A DNA stretch of 64,000 nucleotides from Gonocerus acuteangulatus (Eukaryota > Arthropoda > Insecta > Hemiptera > Coreidae). A model generated the notes under the pieces. The model saw nothing but the letters and a program-made list of their open reading frames with translations. It was not told where the DNA came from and did not search any database. Both the position numbers and the translations under genes were made by a program. This document shows, in pieces, positions 12,801-20,126 of the stretch (the first letter of the stretch is position 1; every line of letters begins with the position of its first letter). The stretch lies in contig OX328124.1 in NCBI GenBank assembly GCA_946811695.1, forward strand, positions 28,824,148-28,888,147, given 5' to 3'.

Positions 12801-15800
12801 AAAAGAAAAAAAAAAAAAGAAGGAACATCTACAAAAATACCTTTGCCTTTGAGGTCATTAATTTTTTCAGGAAAGAATTCCACTATATCTGAAGGCCAGT
12901 AACTAAGAACAAAGCAATTTCCTTCAGTTTCGCTTAGAAAGGAATTTGACCATATGGTTAGTACAAACGGTTCCCTTGATTCATCTATAAAAGATATATA
13001 CCCATACATAGAAAGGTTTAAGAATCATCAAAATTTTCATACTTACTTAAACACAAAATTGTTATTTTTTTAAGTGACAATTGCATTATTATGACCTTAT
13101 GCAAGAAAGCTTTTGCTAATTCGATCGAAATAAGTCACTAACTCACAGCCTTGATCGTTTCCAACTTACAAAGATGTTGCTTTCTTTGTATGTTATAAAA
13201 TAGCGACTTTTCTCTGTTGATTCTCAGTTAAAGAGCTTTTAGTTCCTTGAATGTTGAGATTTTGAACTCAACGAGTTCTTCGCTGTGCCCATCTATTGAA
13301 ATCGTGTAATCGCAAGAAATTTGAGGAGCATATTGAGACAGAGCTATATTTTTTAATTAAAGTTATTTGACATTCTATATTAAAGAATTGCAAAGGGAGG
13401 CAAATAGATAAATTCCACCAGCTTTCAAGGGGTTCTCTTAATGTTCTTATACAAAAATACTTACTATACTAAAAATATCTTAGTGAACTGCAAAATTATT
13501 TTTAGGAAATACATTACTAAAATGCTGCCAAGTAAAGTGAGTTTAAAAAAATGAATCTTTGAATTTAATTGGATGGATGTGTGTAACTTTCTTAGAAGTT
13601 CAATATTTCTAAAGAACTAGTATCAATTTAAAGATAAATATACTGAAATTATATTGTAAGATTATAATTGGCACGCTTAACATCCTACCTAAGGGAGAAC
13701 CTCCAATATATTATTCATTTAAATTATTAGAGAATTGTAAGGTTAACACGTTCAATACGACGAGCACCATATGGTGCTCATCAACTTCTTACAACTGGTA
13801 CCCACCCTTCCCTAAAGATGGCGACCATCGTACAGAACTCCGACCCATTAACTTTCCAGCTCCAGGTTCCAATCCTTTGAGCCTGGAGCTCTCTCTGTAC
13901 AAAATAAATTTGTGGGGGGGGGAATAGGTTAAGAGAAGGTCCCATTTTTCGGGATTTCGCTAATATCCCCCAACGTCCTAGCGACTTGACCAAAGCTGAC
14001 TAAACAAAAGTCCGTCACGCAGGAGCTGCATAACTAAGCACTTTCCTCAGAATTTGGGTAGTGTAGACTGCTTTCCAGAACAATTTGCTTAAAATATCCT
14101 ACATAAATAAAATAAAAACGTGAATAGTTCTCATTTTGTAATGAGTAACTGATCAATTATTAATTTGCATCCAGAGTTATGTTTACACATGGTACCTATT
14201 ACACTACGTAATAAATACAAAAATCCTCATATTATCGTATTTTGATCTAATTCAGGAACAGGATACAGTCACTCTATTGGTAGAAAGCGCTCCTTGCGGC
14301 GTCTTTGTGAACCTACGTCTGCCGGCTTTTCTATTCAAATATATTACAAATTAAACCCCCGCTTTCCAATTGACCGATTCAGCCCATTTTTACAACACTT
14401 CTTTCTCACGAGTTACCCACGACGTATACAGTGTTTCGTTACAATACAGCAGAAATTACGACCGGTATGAGTATATTAGGAATTTGGGTCCGGAGTAAAC
14501 CCCCCCTTCTAATGAACCGATTTAGTTTCTTTTTACAACACATATTTACCTGTAGATTACCACTACGAATACCGAGTTTCGTCGAAATATACCAAAAATC
14601 ACGGCTGGTAGTGGCGAATTGGTATTGTGGGTCCGGAGTAAACCCCCCCCCTCCTAATGAACCGATTTCGTTTATTTTTACAACACATATTTACCTGTGG
14701 ATTAGCACTACGAATACCGAGTTTCGTCGAAATATACCAAAAATCACGGCTGGTAGTGGCGAATTGGTATTGTGGGTCCGGAGTAAACCCCCCCTTCTAA
14801 TGAACCGATTTAGTTCATTTTTATATCTCACTTTTCCCTCTATATTAACACTACGAATACCAAGTTTCGTTGAAATATAACAAATTTTACGGCTGACATA
14901 GTCAAATAAGTGTTTTGGGTTCGGGGTAAACCCCCCCTTCCGGTGGACCGACTTTGGTGGTTAACGAACTCGTTCAATCGTTTGCTAATTGAATGCTATA
15001 TACCAAGTTTCGTGACGAAAAAACAAAAACTCTGGCCGCTATCGTGTTAACAGACACATATATATATATATATGCATATATATATATATATATAGATATA
15101 TATAAATTTTAACGGGGGTCATTTTCGGTGTCTACTAGGTAGGATCGATAAAGATTTGAAGAAATTTTTCAAAAATTCCGTCATGAGTCCAACCTCAATA
15201 GCTACTTTCCTTCGGAGGAAAGTGCTAAAAAATCAATTGCAGCCGTAGCCCTAAGTGAGCCAAGATGGCGGCAGCATTGAACGTGTTAATATTGCTACCT
15301 AATTTGTTGGTCTGCTTGCTGCTTAATATATTCTCAATCATGCTATTCAGCCATTTATATTTAAAATAAAAAATTATTCATAATAATAATGTGTGGTGTA
15401 GCAAATTCCAAATGAATCAGTTCTTCCTCCTTTTTTTTCTTTTTTTTTTTAAATCTGTACAATTTATTTAGTACAATAATTAATTGTGCTCGTCTTATTT
15501 ACATCACAGTGAAAAGTATATGGAAGGAGCCAATCATTATTGGCACTTCCTAAAGTATTTATATTTTGACAGTTTTTAACCTCTCTTAGGGTAGCTGGTT
15601 GGGGCCAAAGTCTCTTAAGCCTCCTGTGTAGGTCTTTAGGAAGGGTCCGAGTGGAAAGGGATTAACTTCTAGGATTTGGATGGCATGGCAATTTGGAATG
15701 GAACGTTAGGAAACGGGATTTTGCCAGGTCTTTTACGAAGGGGATATTTAGATCGTTGTGTAGGGTGAGCCCAGCCCTGATGTAGGCTTCAAATTCAAGC

Positions 15801-17994
15801 TGAATAATAAAAACACATTTTTATTTAAAATTATAGTTTTATTAACTATTATAACTGAATCCTAGCCATCTCTGCCTTGGCAATTTCAACAATTGATGAT
15901 CTCTCCTCAATGATAAAAGCAATAAAATTATATTTCAAAAAATCTCACCCATAATACTTATAACAATCAGATCTGGTATGAATGCTACTTCTGGATGTTC
16001 GAAGATCTGACAACTTTTAACTTTAGTGCCATCACTGTGGGGAAGAATAACAACTTTTGGTGTTTGGCGTAATATTGATTCAAGTCTTGCTTCTCCAAGA
16101 GCCGTCAGAAATTCTTCAGCTGTTTCAGAATCTGTTATATATCTAGAATCAATTTTCTGGATGTAAATTAATGATTCATAGCAAAATGAGATACATATTT
16201 TCGGTACTTACGTACTAGTTCCACCGATCTCGAGAAGGGGGTCTCGTTCAGGGATCCGGATCATGAAATGAGAACTCAAATGAAGCGTTTCTATTGGTTC
16301 ATTCCTACTGGCAATTTCATTGGCTGTTCTTTCTTCCGTTCTAGTCATCGTTTTGTGTTCACTTACTGTTACATTTGTGTTTTTACAAGTTATATTTATT
16401 GTTTCTTGTTTCTCTTCTTAGTGTTGTTTGTGTTGTAGTGTTATTTGTGCCCTTTATGCTGTACATTCGGCTAGAAAAATGAGTATTTGGGATTTACCAA
16501 CGACTGAAAAAGTACTCTTTTCAAGCAATGTTAAATTGCATATCAGCCCATTTCCCACCGAAATACCAGTGATCTATATAACCAACGAGTTGGATGAACT
16601 AGAGTTTCGATGTAACCTTGTGCGAATGTAGCGAGCGGAAACAGATAGCAATTATGCAATTAACATAATTGCTAATGTTACATAACCTAGGAAACCAGTA
16701 TTTCTGTTAATGGCATAATTGCTATGCGTTTCAACTCACTACGCTCGCTCAAGGTTATATCGAAACTCTAGTCAATCCAACTATAAAGAAACGGAAATAT
16801 AGATCACTGGTTTTTCGGTAGGAAATGGGCTTATATGCAATTTTACATTGCTTGAAAAGAGTACTTTTTAATATTAATAAATGGTCTTGGTGCCAAAAAT
16901 GGTCGCCATATTGCCTGATCCGGTTCACTGATTGGGAGCCTGAAGAGCTAGTGTTGAGTTCCGCTGCAACCCTCTCCAACTTTTGCCGAGCAATATCTCT
17001 GTTGTGGTATTGTTTATCTTTCATATCCCACAAACACCTGTTCTCGTACACAAGACTGATTAATTTATCGTTACCCATGGTGAATAAACCAAATAATTCT
17101 AAATTCAACGGAATAACAGGCCCAAAACAGTCGCCGGTCGCACGAAAAAATCAAACTAGATTGAACGTTTAACTGGTTCTCATGACCTCGTGTATGTTCT
17201 GACGTCATCGTCGCTTCCACTGAAAACACTCTTATTGGAAAACAGGCGTTTGTTTGTTCGGACGACTTGGTCCGAAATCGTAAGAATTCGTCAGAACACA
17301 TTTTCTTCAAAATTCGCATCCATCATAACCGTAGCCTTAACGGGAACCACTTCTTGAGATCGGTGCAAATAGTACGTAAGTACCGTATTTTCAAGTGAAC
17401 TACAGGATTTTGTTGGAAGTATTTAGATTCAAGGAAGATAACGCAAATTTTATTTTCTTAAAGCAAGGAGATCCAGAAAGGGGTGGTTGATTCTTTTGAA
17501 ACTGCTAGAATCTAGCAGCCAATAGTAAAGGGAGAAATTGTAAAATAACACCAAATCTGTTTATTTATTTTAATTGATGCCTTGATTCAGCTCTCTGACC
17601 CGGTGATGATTCAGATCTTTGAGAGCCGGTTTTTTAGCCTGCGTTGAGATAACACATAAGTACCTATGTAAATTTTTAACAAATAAATGAAGCATCCATT
17701 TTTGTTCTCTTTTTCTACATACCCATAGCATCTCATGTGGTAGGAAGCTAATAGAGCTGTCCTGAGTTCCTCAGAATCTATCCTGATTCTAATAGTTTGT
17801 ATTTCATTCGGAAGGAGTTGAAATGACTGAGAGAAATTGGAATAGACTAAAACTATGCATTCTGACATCTGAGGCACCAGCTGTTTAAGGAGGCTCCCCA
17901 TGTTGTTTTCAATTAAATCATCATATTTTTCGCTATATAATTTTCTCCATCCATGGCTTGATCCAAACAGTATGAAAATTATGCTCCAAATCAT
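3496..17994 (-). CDS. Ionotropic receptor (variant ionotropic glutamate receptor), nine exons
   Basis: Joining nine exons (17994-17723, 16142-15949, 12984-12841, 12747-12577, 11736-11467, 7412-7205, 6085-5874, 4880-4776, 3827-3496) gives 1908 nt, or 635 residues plus TAA. Every junction has GT/AG and matching phase. Residues 1-15 look like a signal peptide. An amino-terminal region runs to about 203, then ligand-binding lobe S1 (RVATLEYPPYT near 207). M1 lies near 320-345, the pore and M3 near 360-415, lobe S2 near 420-580 and M4 near 590-612. IRs are arthropod and other protostome chemosensory, thermo- or hygrosensory cation channels. The segment where iGluRs carry the glutamate-binding arginine reads GAWEDGFKYVEYS, so that arginine is absent, as in many divergent IRs. 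The specific ligand and orthologue are not identifiable from sequence alone. Confidence 0.88.
4776..4880 (-). CDS. IR exon 8 (S2, short)
   Basis: This short exon lies between TTTTACAG|GG and G|GTAATT. It encodes HVPETKHLSGEIILGLHVMK and NTLYSTFIVLLTRK, the S2 segment preceding the last helices. Phase is 1 at both sides. Confidence 0.8.
4950..5065 (-). mobile_element. SINE family B fragment
   Basis: This is the tail half of SINE B (GGACGTTAAAATTT end, CTAGAAAAGGGTGGTAAC, then the GGTTCGATTCCCAC B box). The tRNA-like 5' part is missing. It lies in IR intron 7. Confidence 0.7.
5172..5336 (-). mobile_element. tRNA-derived SINE, family C
   Basis: On the minus strand it begins GGTCTCTCTGTGGTCTAGTG, followed by GGCTAACGC and a GGGTTGGAGTCC B-box-like block. 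The body has GGGCCTGTTCAGAAAATTCC and the end TATGGATGTCGGTGCTCCGT, then a poly-A tail (poly-T on the plus strand at 5175-5187). A second copy is at 29030-29205. Confidence 0.7.
5585..5795 (+). mobile_element. SINE family B, near-complete copy
   Basis: This is the best plus-strand copy. The tRNA-like head contains GAGTGTTAAGGCGTGAGC and GTGGGTTCGATTCCCAC. The body ends AATAATGGACGTTAAAATTT and is followed by short TAA repeats. It lies in IR intron 7. Confidence 0.8.
5874..6085 (-). CDS. IR exon 7 (ligand-binding lobe S2)
   Basis: The acceptor TTTTCAG|G completes ATG. It encodes MYYSPIDSPMELYESGIPWA and the rest of the S2 core through EYGLSIEIMAGG. The donor is G|GTAAGA, phase 1. Confidence 0.85.
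6215..6415 (+). mobile_element. SINE family B, diverged copy
   Basis: The GGGTTCGATTCCCACTAG B box, the GGCATCAGTCTGGCTAG body and the TTAAAATTTAAATAAATA tail are present. The A-box half is strongly diverged. It lies in IR intron 6. Confidence 0.65.
7045..7140 (+). mobile_element. Possible SINE head fragment
   Basis: The stretch GTCCTTGGGTCTCCACATGG to GTTGCAGGTTC loosely resembles the tRNA-like heads of SINE families C and D. It is too short and diverged to be certain. Confidence 0.3.
7205..7412 (-). CDS. IR exon 6 (pore and M3)
   Basis: The acceptor CTCTGCAG|GA completes a GGA codon. It encodes the pore loop region, FLRAMAMAVLQPPP, and M3 with FFTTIYSGALSSVLTVP, matching the IR/iGluR signature YSxxLxSxLTxP. 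The donor is AT|GTTAGT, phase 2. Confidence 0.9.
7497..11069 (+). mobile_element. TIR DNA transposon with one Cys-rich candidate transposase gene
   Basis: The ends are inverted copies: from 7507 AGTGTTTTATGCACCTTAA and TACCTCTTGGGTAGATAAGA are mirrored at 11059-10945. Homology continues inward through GACTTTCCTTGGAACACCA, GTTTTATTCAGAAGCC and AATGAATAATAAATAAG (to about 7795 on the left and 10850 on the right). A second inverted pair lies inside at about 7962-8072 and 10515-10630 (shared TTTGATTTGATGATTTTGG). On the left a block of roughly 80 bp is duplicated (7572-7605 and 7645-7670). One gene (8457-10169) lies between the arms. It is inserted in IR intron 5. No clean target duplication was found, so the outer limit is uncertain by several bases. 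Confidence 0.82.
8457..10169 (+). pseudogene. Candidate transposase with CxxC zinc motifs; one in-frame TAG
   Basis: ATG at 8457 (MSHRRCVTSPDYF) opens a 570-codon frame interrupted only by TAG at 9435-9437 (codon 327). The same frame continues on both sides, so the lesion is a single substitution. The N-terminal 130 residues hold several Cys pairs (CFIC, CHSC, CYFCNC), a likely DNA-binding zinc region, followed by an acidic stretch. The middle and C-terminal parts contain FIDSSKRSLKAVLLHNGN (D259), WLICGDLKV (D313) and VSEEQGERFHQD (E507-E511). These could be the D-D-E residues of an RNase H-like fold; that assignment is inference. A lysine/arginine-rich tail ends the protein. AATAAA at 10367 is a plausible polyadenylation signal. 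Proteins of this general look are common as uncharacterised multi-copy genes in arthropods, but I cannot name the superfamily. Confidence 0.75.
11467..11736 (-). CDS. IR exon 5 (end of S1 and M1)
   Basis: The acceptor is TTGTTTTAG|GC. It encodes the end of S1 (NVYKDKADFGAAAYG, then YVEYSFPY in the place of the iGluR DFSxPF motif) and M1 (FSLKLWAIQLFSVLVSAAF). The donor G|GTTTTAGG is weaker than the consensus. The following intron carries the 7497-11069 transposon. Confidence 0.87.
12345..12478 (-). mobile_element. SINE family A fragment
   Basis: This is the tRNA-like head plus first body part of SINE A on the minus strand (GGGGCGAGGTTAGCTCAGTG, GTAGAGTCCTAGG). The rest is missing. It lies in IR intron 4, between exon 4 and exon 5. 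Confidence 0.7.
12577..12747 (-). CDS. IR exon 4 (ligand-binding lobe S1)
   Basis: The acceptor is TGTGCAG|TT. It encodes VRVATLEYPPYTLL and GMEARLLKEFCRKYNCTI, the classic start of the IR/iGluR S1 lobe (hydrophobic strand, a PPY turn, then the helix that follows). The donor is G|GTAAGG, phase 1. Confidence 0.9.
12841..12984 (-). CDS. IR exon 3
   Basis: The acceptor TTTTATAG|AT completes a GAT codon. It encodes ESREPFVLTIW through DIVEFFPEKINDLKGKG, the linker leading into the ligand-binding domain. The donor is G|GTATTT, phase 1. A poly-A-rich run in the short intron that follows keeps the frame partly open but does not fit the family. Confidence 0.83.
13747..15285. mobile_element. TTAA-flanked non-autonomous element (piggyBac-like) split by element X
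   Basis: TTAA at 13743-13746 is followed by CACGTTCAATACGACG. The mirror end GCATTGAACGTG is followed by TTAA at 15286-15289. A perfect 18-bp palindrome GAGCACCATATGGTGCTC lies 15 bp inside the left end, as in many TTAA-inserting families. Apart from the X insertion at 14006-15231, only about 310 bp is left and there is no coding sequence. Assignment to piggyBac rests only on the TTAA target and the end structure. Confidence 0.6.
14006..15231 (+). mobile_element. Element X, copy 1 (145-bp internal tandem repeats)
   Basis: It runs from AAAGTCCGTCACGCAGGAGC to GGAGGAAAGTGCTAAAAAA and is repeated inverted at 18786-21062. Ends carry AGCACTTTCCTC near the start and GAGGAAAGTGCT at the finish. The interior is built of about four imperfect units of roughly 145 bp (start points near 14497, 14642, 14784 and 14925), each with CCGGAGTAAACCCCCC and ACTACGAATACCGAGTTTCG. 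A (TA)n tract with a GCATATA break follows at 15059-15108. An open frame at 14431-14880 exists only because of these repeats. Confidence 0.75.
15420..15805 (-). mobile_element. 3' end of a jockey-like LINE
   Basis: The minus strand reads a C-terminal segment IRAGLTLHNDLNIPFVKDLA followed by FLTFHSKLPCHPNP and later RRLKRLWP, the conserved end of jockey-type LINE ORF2 proteins. A 3' UTR and an A-rich tail (plus-strand T run at 15428-15450) follow. In-frame stops show it is dead. It lies in IR intron 2. Confidence 0.7.
15949..16142 (-). CDS. IR exon 2
   Basis: The acceptor is TTCTAG|A, which restores the GG|A glycine codon from exon 1. It encodes the amino-terminal region including QTPKVVILPHSDGTKVKSC. 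The donor is G|GTGAG, phase 1. Confidence 0.85.
16202..17385. mobile_element. Foldback element with 6-bp target duplication and a captured MADF exon
   Basis: The terminal inverted repeat starts CGGTACTTACGTACTA and continues through CACCGATCTCAAGAAG; the two arms are at 16202-16245 and 17343-17385. TATTTT flanks both ends (16196-16201 and 17386-17391), a clean 6-bp duplication. A second, inner palindrome of two arms of about 120 bp (16505-16630 and 16745-16866) lies in the left half. It sits in IR intron 1. Confidence 0.75.
16940..17078 (-). pseudogene. MADF-domain exon fragment inside the foldback element
   Basis: ATG at 17078 begins MGNDKLISLVYENRCLWDMK, continuing to QYHNRDIARQKLERVAAELN. 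This matches the first half of the MADF (Myb/SANT-like) domain: the LIxxVxxxxxLWD core, then Y-x-N-R, then the next helix. The rest of the domain is missing and the frame runs into unrelated sequence. MADF proteins bind DNA. Myb-like partners are also encoded by PIF/Harbinger transposons, so the fragment may come from a host gene or from such an element. Confidence 0.6.
17723..17994 (-). CDS. IR exon 1 (start codon, signal peptide)
   Basis: ATG at 17994-17992 begins MIWSIIFILFGSSHG, a short hydrophobic signal peptide, followed by part of the amino-terminal domain. The donor is GG|GTATGT (phase 2). Reading past the donor gives a stop-containing tail in the intron, which supports the splice. 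Confidence 0.85.
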
Positions 17995-18104
17995 ATCTAA
18001 AATAATAACTCAGGTTGAGAAATTCGCCAGTCAAATTCTTTGGCCAAAAGATTCTAATTGTCTTTTATAAGTATAATAATATAATTTTCATTTGTACATC
18101 ATAA

Positions 18105-18200
18105 AATGTCCGGCAAGCAGGAGCTGCATAACTTGGCACTTTCCTCAGCAATGTAGTAAATTTACCTCAAATTGCTAAAGAAAGTGATCGATGCCGGTCC
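18105..18200 (+). mobile_element. Fragment of element X end
   Basis: GGCAAGCAGGAGCTGCATAA followed by GGCACTTTCCTCAG matches the first 50 bp of element X (14006). It then becomes unrelated. It lies just upstream of the IR start codon. Confidence 0.5.
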
Positions 18201-18965
18201 CCCGGTTTAGGGAACAGCTCCATCTGTAGACTTCTTAAGCCGTCGATGTCCCTGAATAACATATTTAAGATGTCTAAAAAACAAGTAAATATGGGAACAA
18301 ATAAAAGTTATCCATGATCCAGCCAATGATATAGGGTATTTCAGTTGTGTTTCTATCAATAAATAGATGTATCTTTAACGGTGTAAAACTTATTTATTAA
18401 GTACACTGATCACAATGCCAGCACGCCAGGGCCGCCACATCTCAGAGCCGGGCCCAGGACCAGATCACGGGCCCCCACTTCTCAGAGCCAGACTAAAAAT
18501 TCTAGTACTTTCCTACGTTCCTATAGGACTTTGGACACTTTAAAATTGTTTCCATCTTGAGTTTTGAGCGAAATGAGAATAAAAGCCGACAATCGGTGCA
18601 GCAAAGATCACTTTCGGTACTTGTAGTTTTATTACGACTCCTAATGAAATATTCTGGGACTGCACTTGTTTTGTCGTTTATGTACATTAAAAAAATATAG
18701 ATCCCATTCCAATAAATGTAGGCTACGCCTGCCTCTATTTCTAAACCCCATTCTTTTTACAAGCTCATAACCTATACATTTTTTTAGCACTTTCCTCCGA
18801 AGGAAAGTAGCTATTGAGGTTGGACTCATGACGGAATTTTTGAAAAATTTCTTCAAATCTTTATCGATCCTACCTAGTAGACACCGAAAATGACCCCCGT
18901 TAAAATTTATATATATCTATATATATATATATATATATATGCATATATATATATATATATATATA

Positions 18966-20126
18966 TCTACTATATATTTGTCAAATACCACTCACTCACT
19001 CACTCACTCACTCACTCACTCACTCACTCACTCATCTATCAACGCCCAGCCCAAACCGCTCGACAGAAAATTTTGAAATTTTGCATGGACACTCCCTATA
19101 TAACGTAGGCATTCGCTAAGAAAGGATTTTTTGATATTCGAATTTTTTAGCATTTTTAGGGGGGTTTAAAGTTTGAGTTGGTTAGAGAAGGCAAGCCTAG
19201 GTAGCCTGCGTTGCTAGGACGATAAAGAACAGCTGTTACCGTACATTATCTATCTCATAGTTTTATTTCTAATTGAGGTTAATTTCAACTATGATGGCAG
19301 ACCTTGAATTACTAGAAATTAACTGTCCCTCATAGAGTTTACGCTATGAGGGACAAAATCACCGTTTTAATTGCGGTTCATTTCAATTTGTCCCCCATAG
19401 AGTTTTCGCTATACTTGGTGATGGTCCATCCGAGGTAATAATATCCCGGCCCCTTGCACAGCCTCCTCACCCATCAGCATCCCCTGTCAGAACACCTCAT
19501 GGTCGTGCTCGCAAATATAATGGGTCTTTCCAAATGACATGAGAAACATACATGTATTATTGGCAACGAAATTTAACCTGTATTGGTTACACTGTTGTTA
19601 CTGGTAACCATGGGCGTATATCAGAAATAATTTCAGGGGGCTAGGAAAATTTCGGGGGGGGGGGACCATTTCCGGGGTATGGAATACTAACAGTTTAGAA
19701 CTTCGAATAGTTTTAGGCAAATAAAACGCTATTACAACTTAAATTAAATATTTGTTATGAACTAAGTGATCTTATTTAATTTATTTTTAAGGGTTTTAAG
19801 ACACATTTTTACATTCAAATCAAAATGTCGGAGGGGGGGATGCAGACCCCTCAGCCCCCTCACCCTTATATACGCCCATGCTTCTGACTTATAGATTACG
19901 GGTTATCTCTAGGTTATCTGTTTCTTGGCACTGGCTGGAGCGCCCCAGTGTCAAGAAACATTATACTTTGATTACTTAACAATTGATGTATAAAATATAG
20001 TATGACGGAAACCGTGCTATAATACACTGCAAAAAATTATGTATTAGCGTTAATTTTGCTGATACATTATTTAACGCAATTAAATAACTACTTTTCTGCC
20101 GTGACGAAGCACGGGTATTCGGCTAG
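18966..20126 (+). mobile_element. Non-autonomous Helitron
   Basis: It begins TCTACTATATATTTG and ends with a hairpin (CCGTG 20099-20103, CACGG 20110-20114), GTATTCGG and CTAG at 20123-20126. It lies between A and T inside a (TA)n tract, the expected Helitron target. No Rep/helicase gene is present. A (CACT)n run at 18990-19033 lies near its 5' end, and a hAT MITE is inserted within it. Confidence 0.7.
19609..19880 (+). mobile_element. hAT MITE 2, copy inside the Helitron
   Basis: The ends are CATGGGCGTATAT and TATATACGCCCATG. It is closely similar to the copy at 34220-34490 (shared ACCATTTCCGGGGTATGGAA and TAAAACGCTATTAC). Flanks CTGGTAAC and CTTCTGAC match at 5 of 8 positions, a degraded duplication at best. 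Confidence 0.7.

Noticed and set aside
12748..12840. Continuous coding through the short IR intron 3
   Set aside because: One frame is open across it, but it would insert a poly-Phe-rich segment not expected in the family, while GT/AG and phase support an intron.
14431..14880. 149-codon protein gene
   Set aside because: The frame exists only because of the 145-bp repeat units of element X. The same units in copy 2 do not keep it open.
18890..19108. Open frame rich in Tyr/Ile across (TA)n and (CACT)n
   Set aside because: It is produced by simple repeats. The same applies to frames at 28302-28532, 39202-39463, 46772-46978, 49051-49512, 50698-50904, 58553-58765 and 59644-60006.
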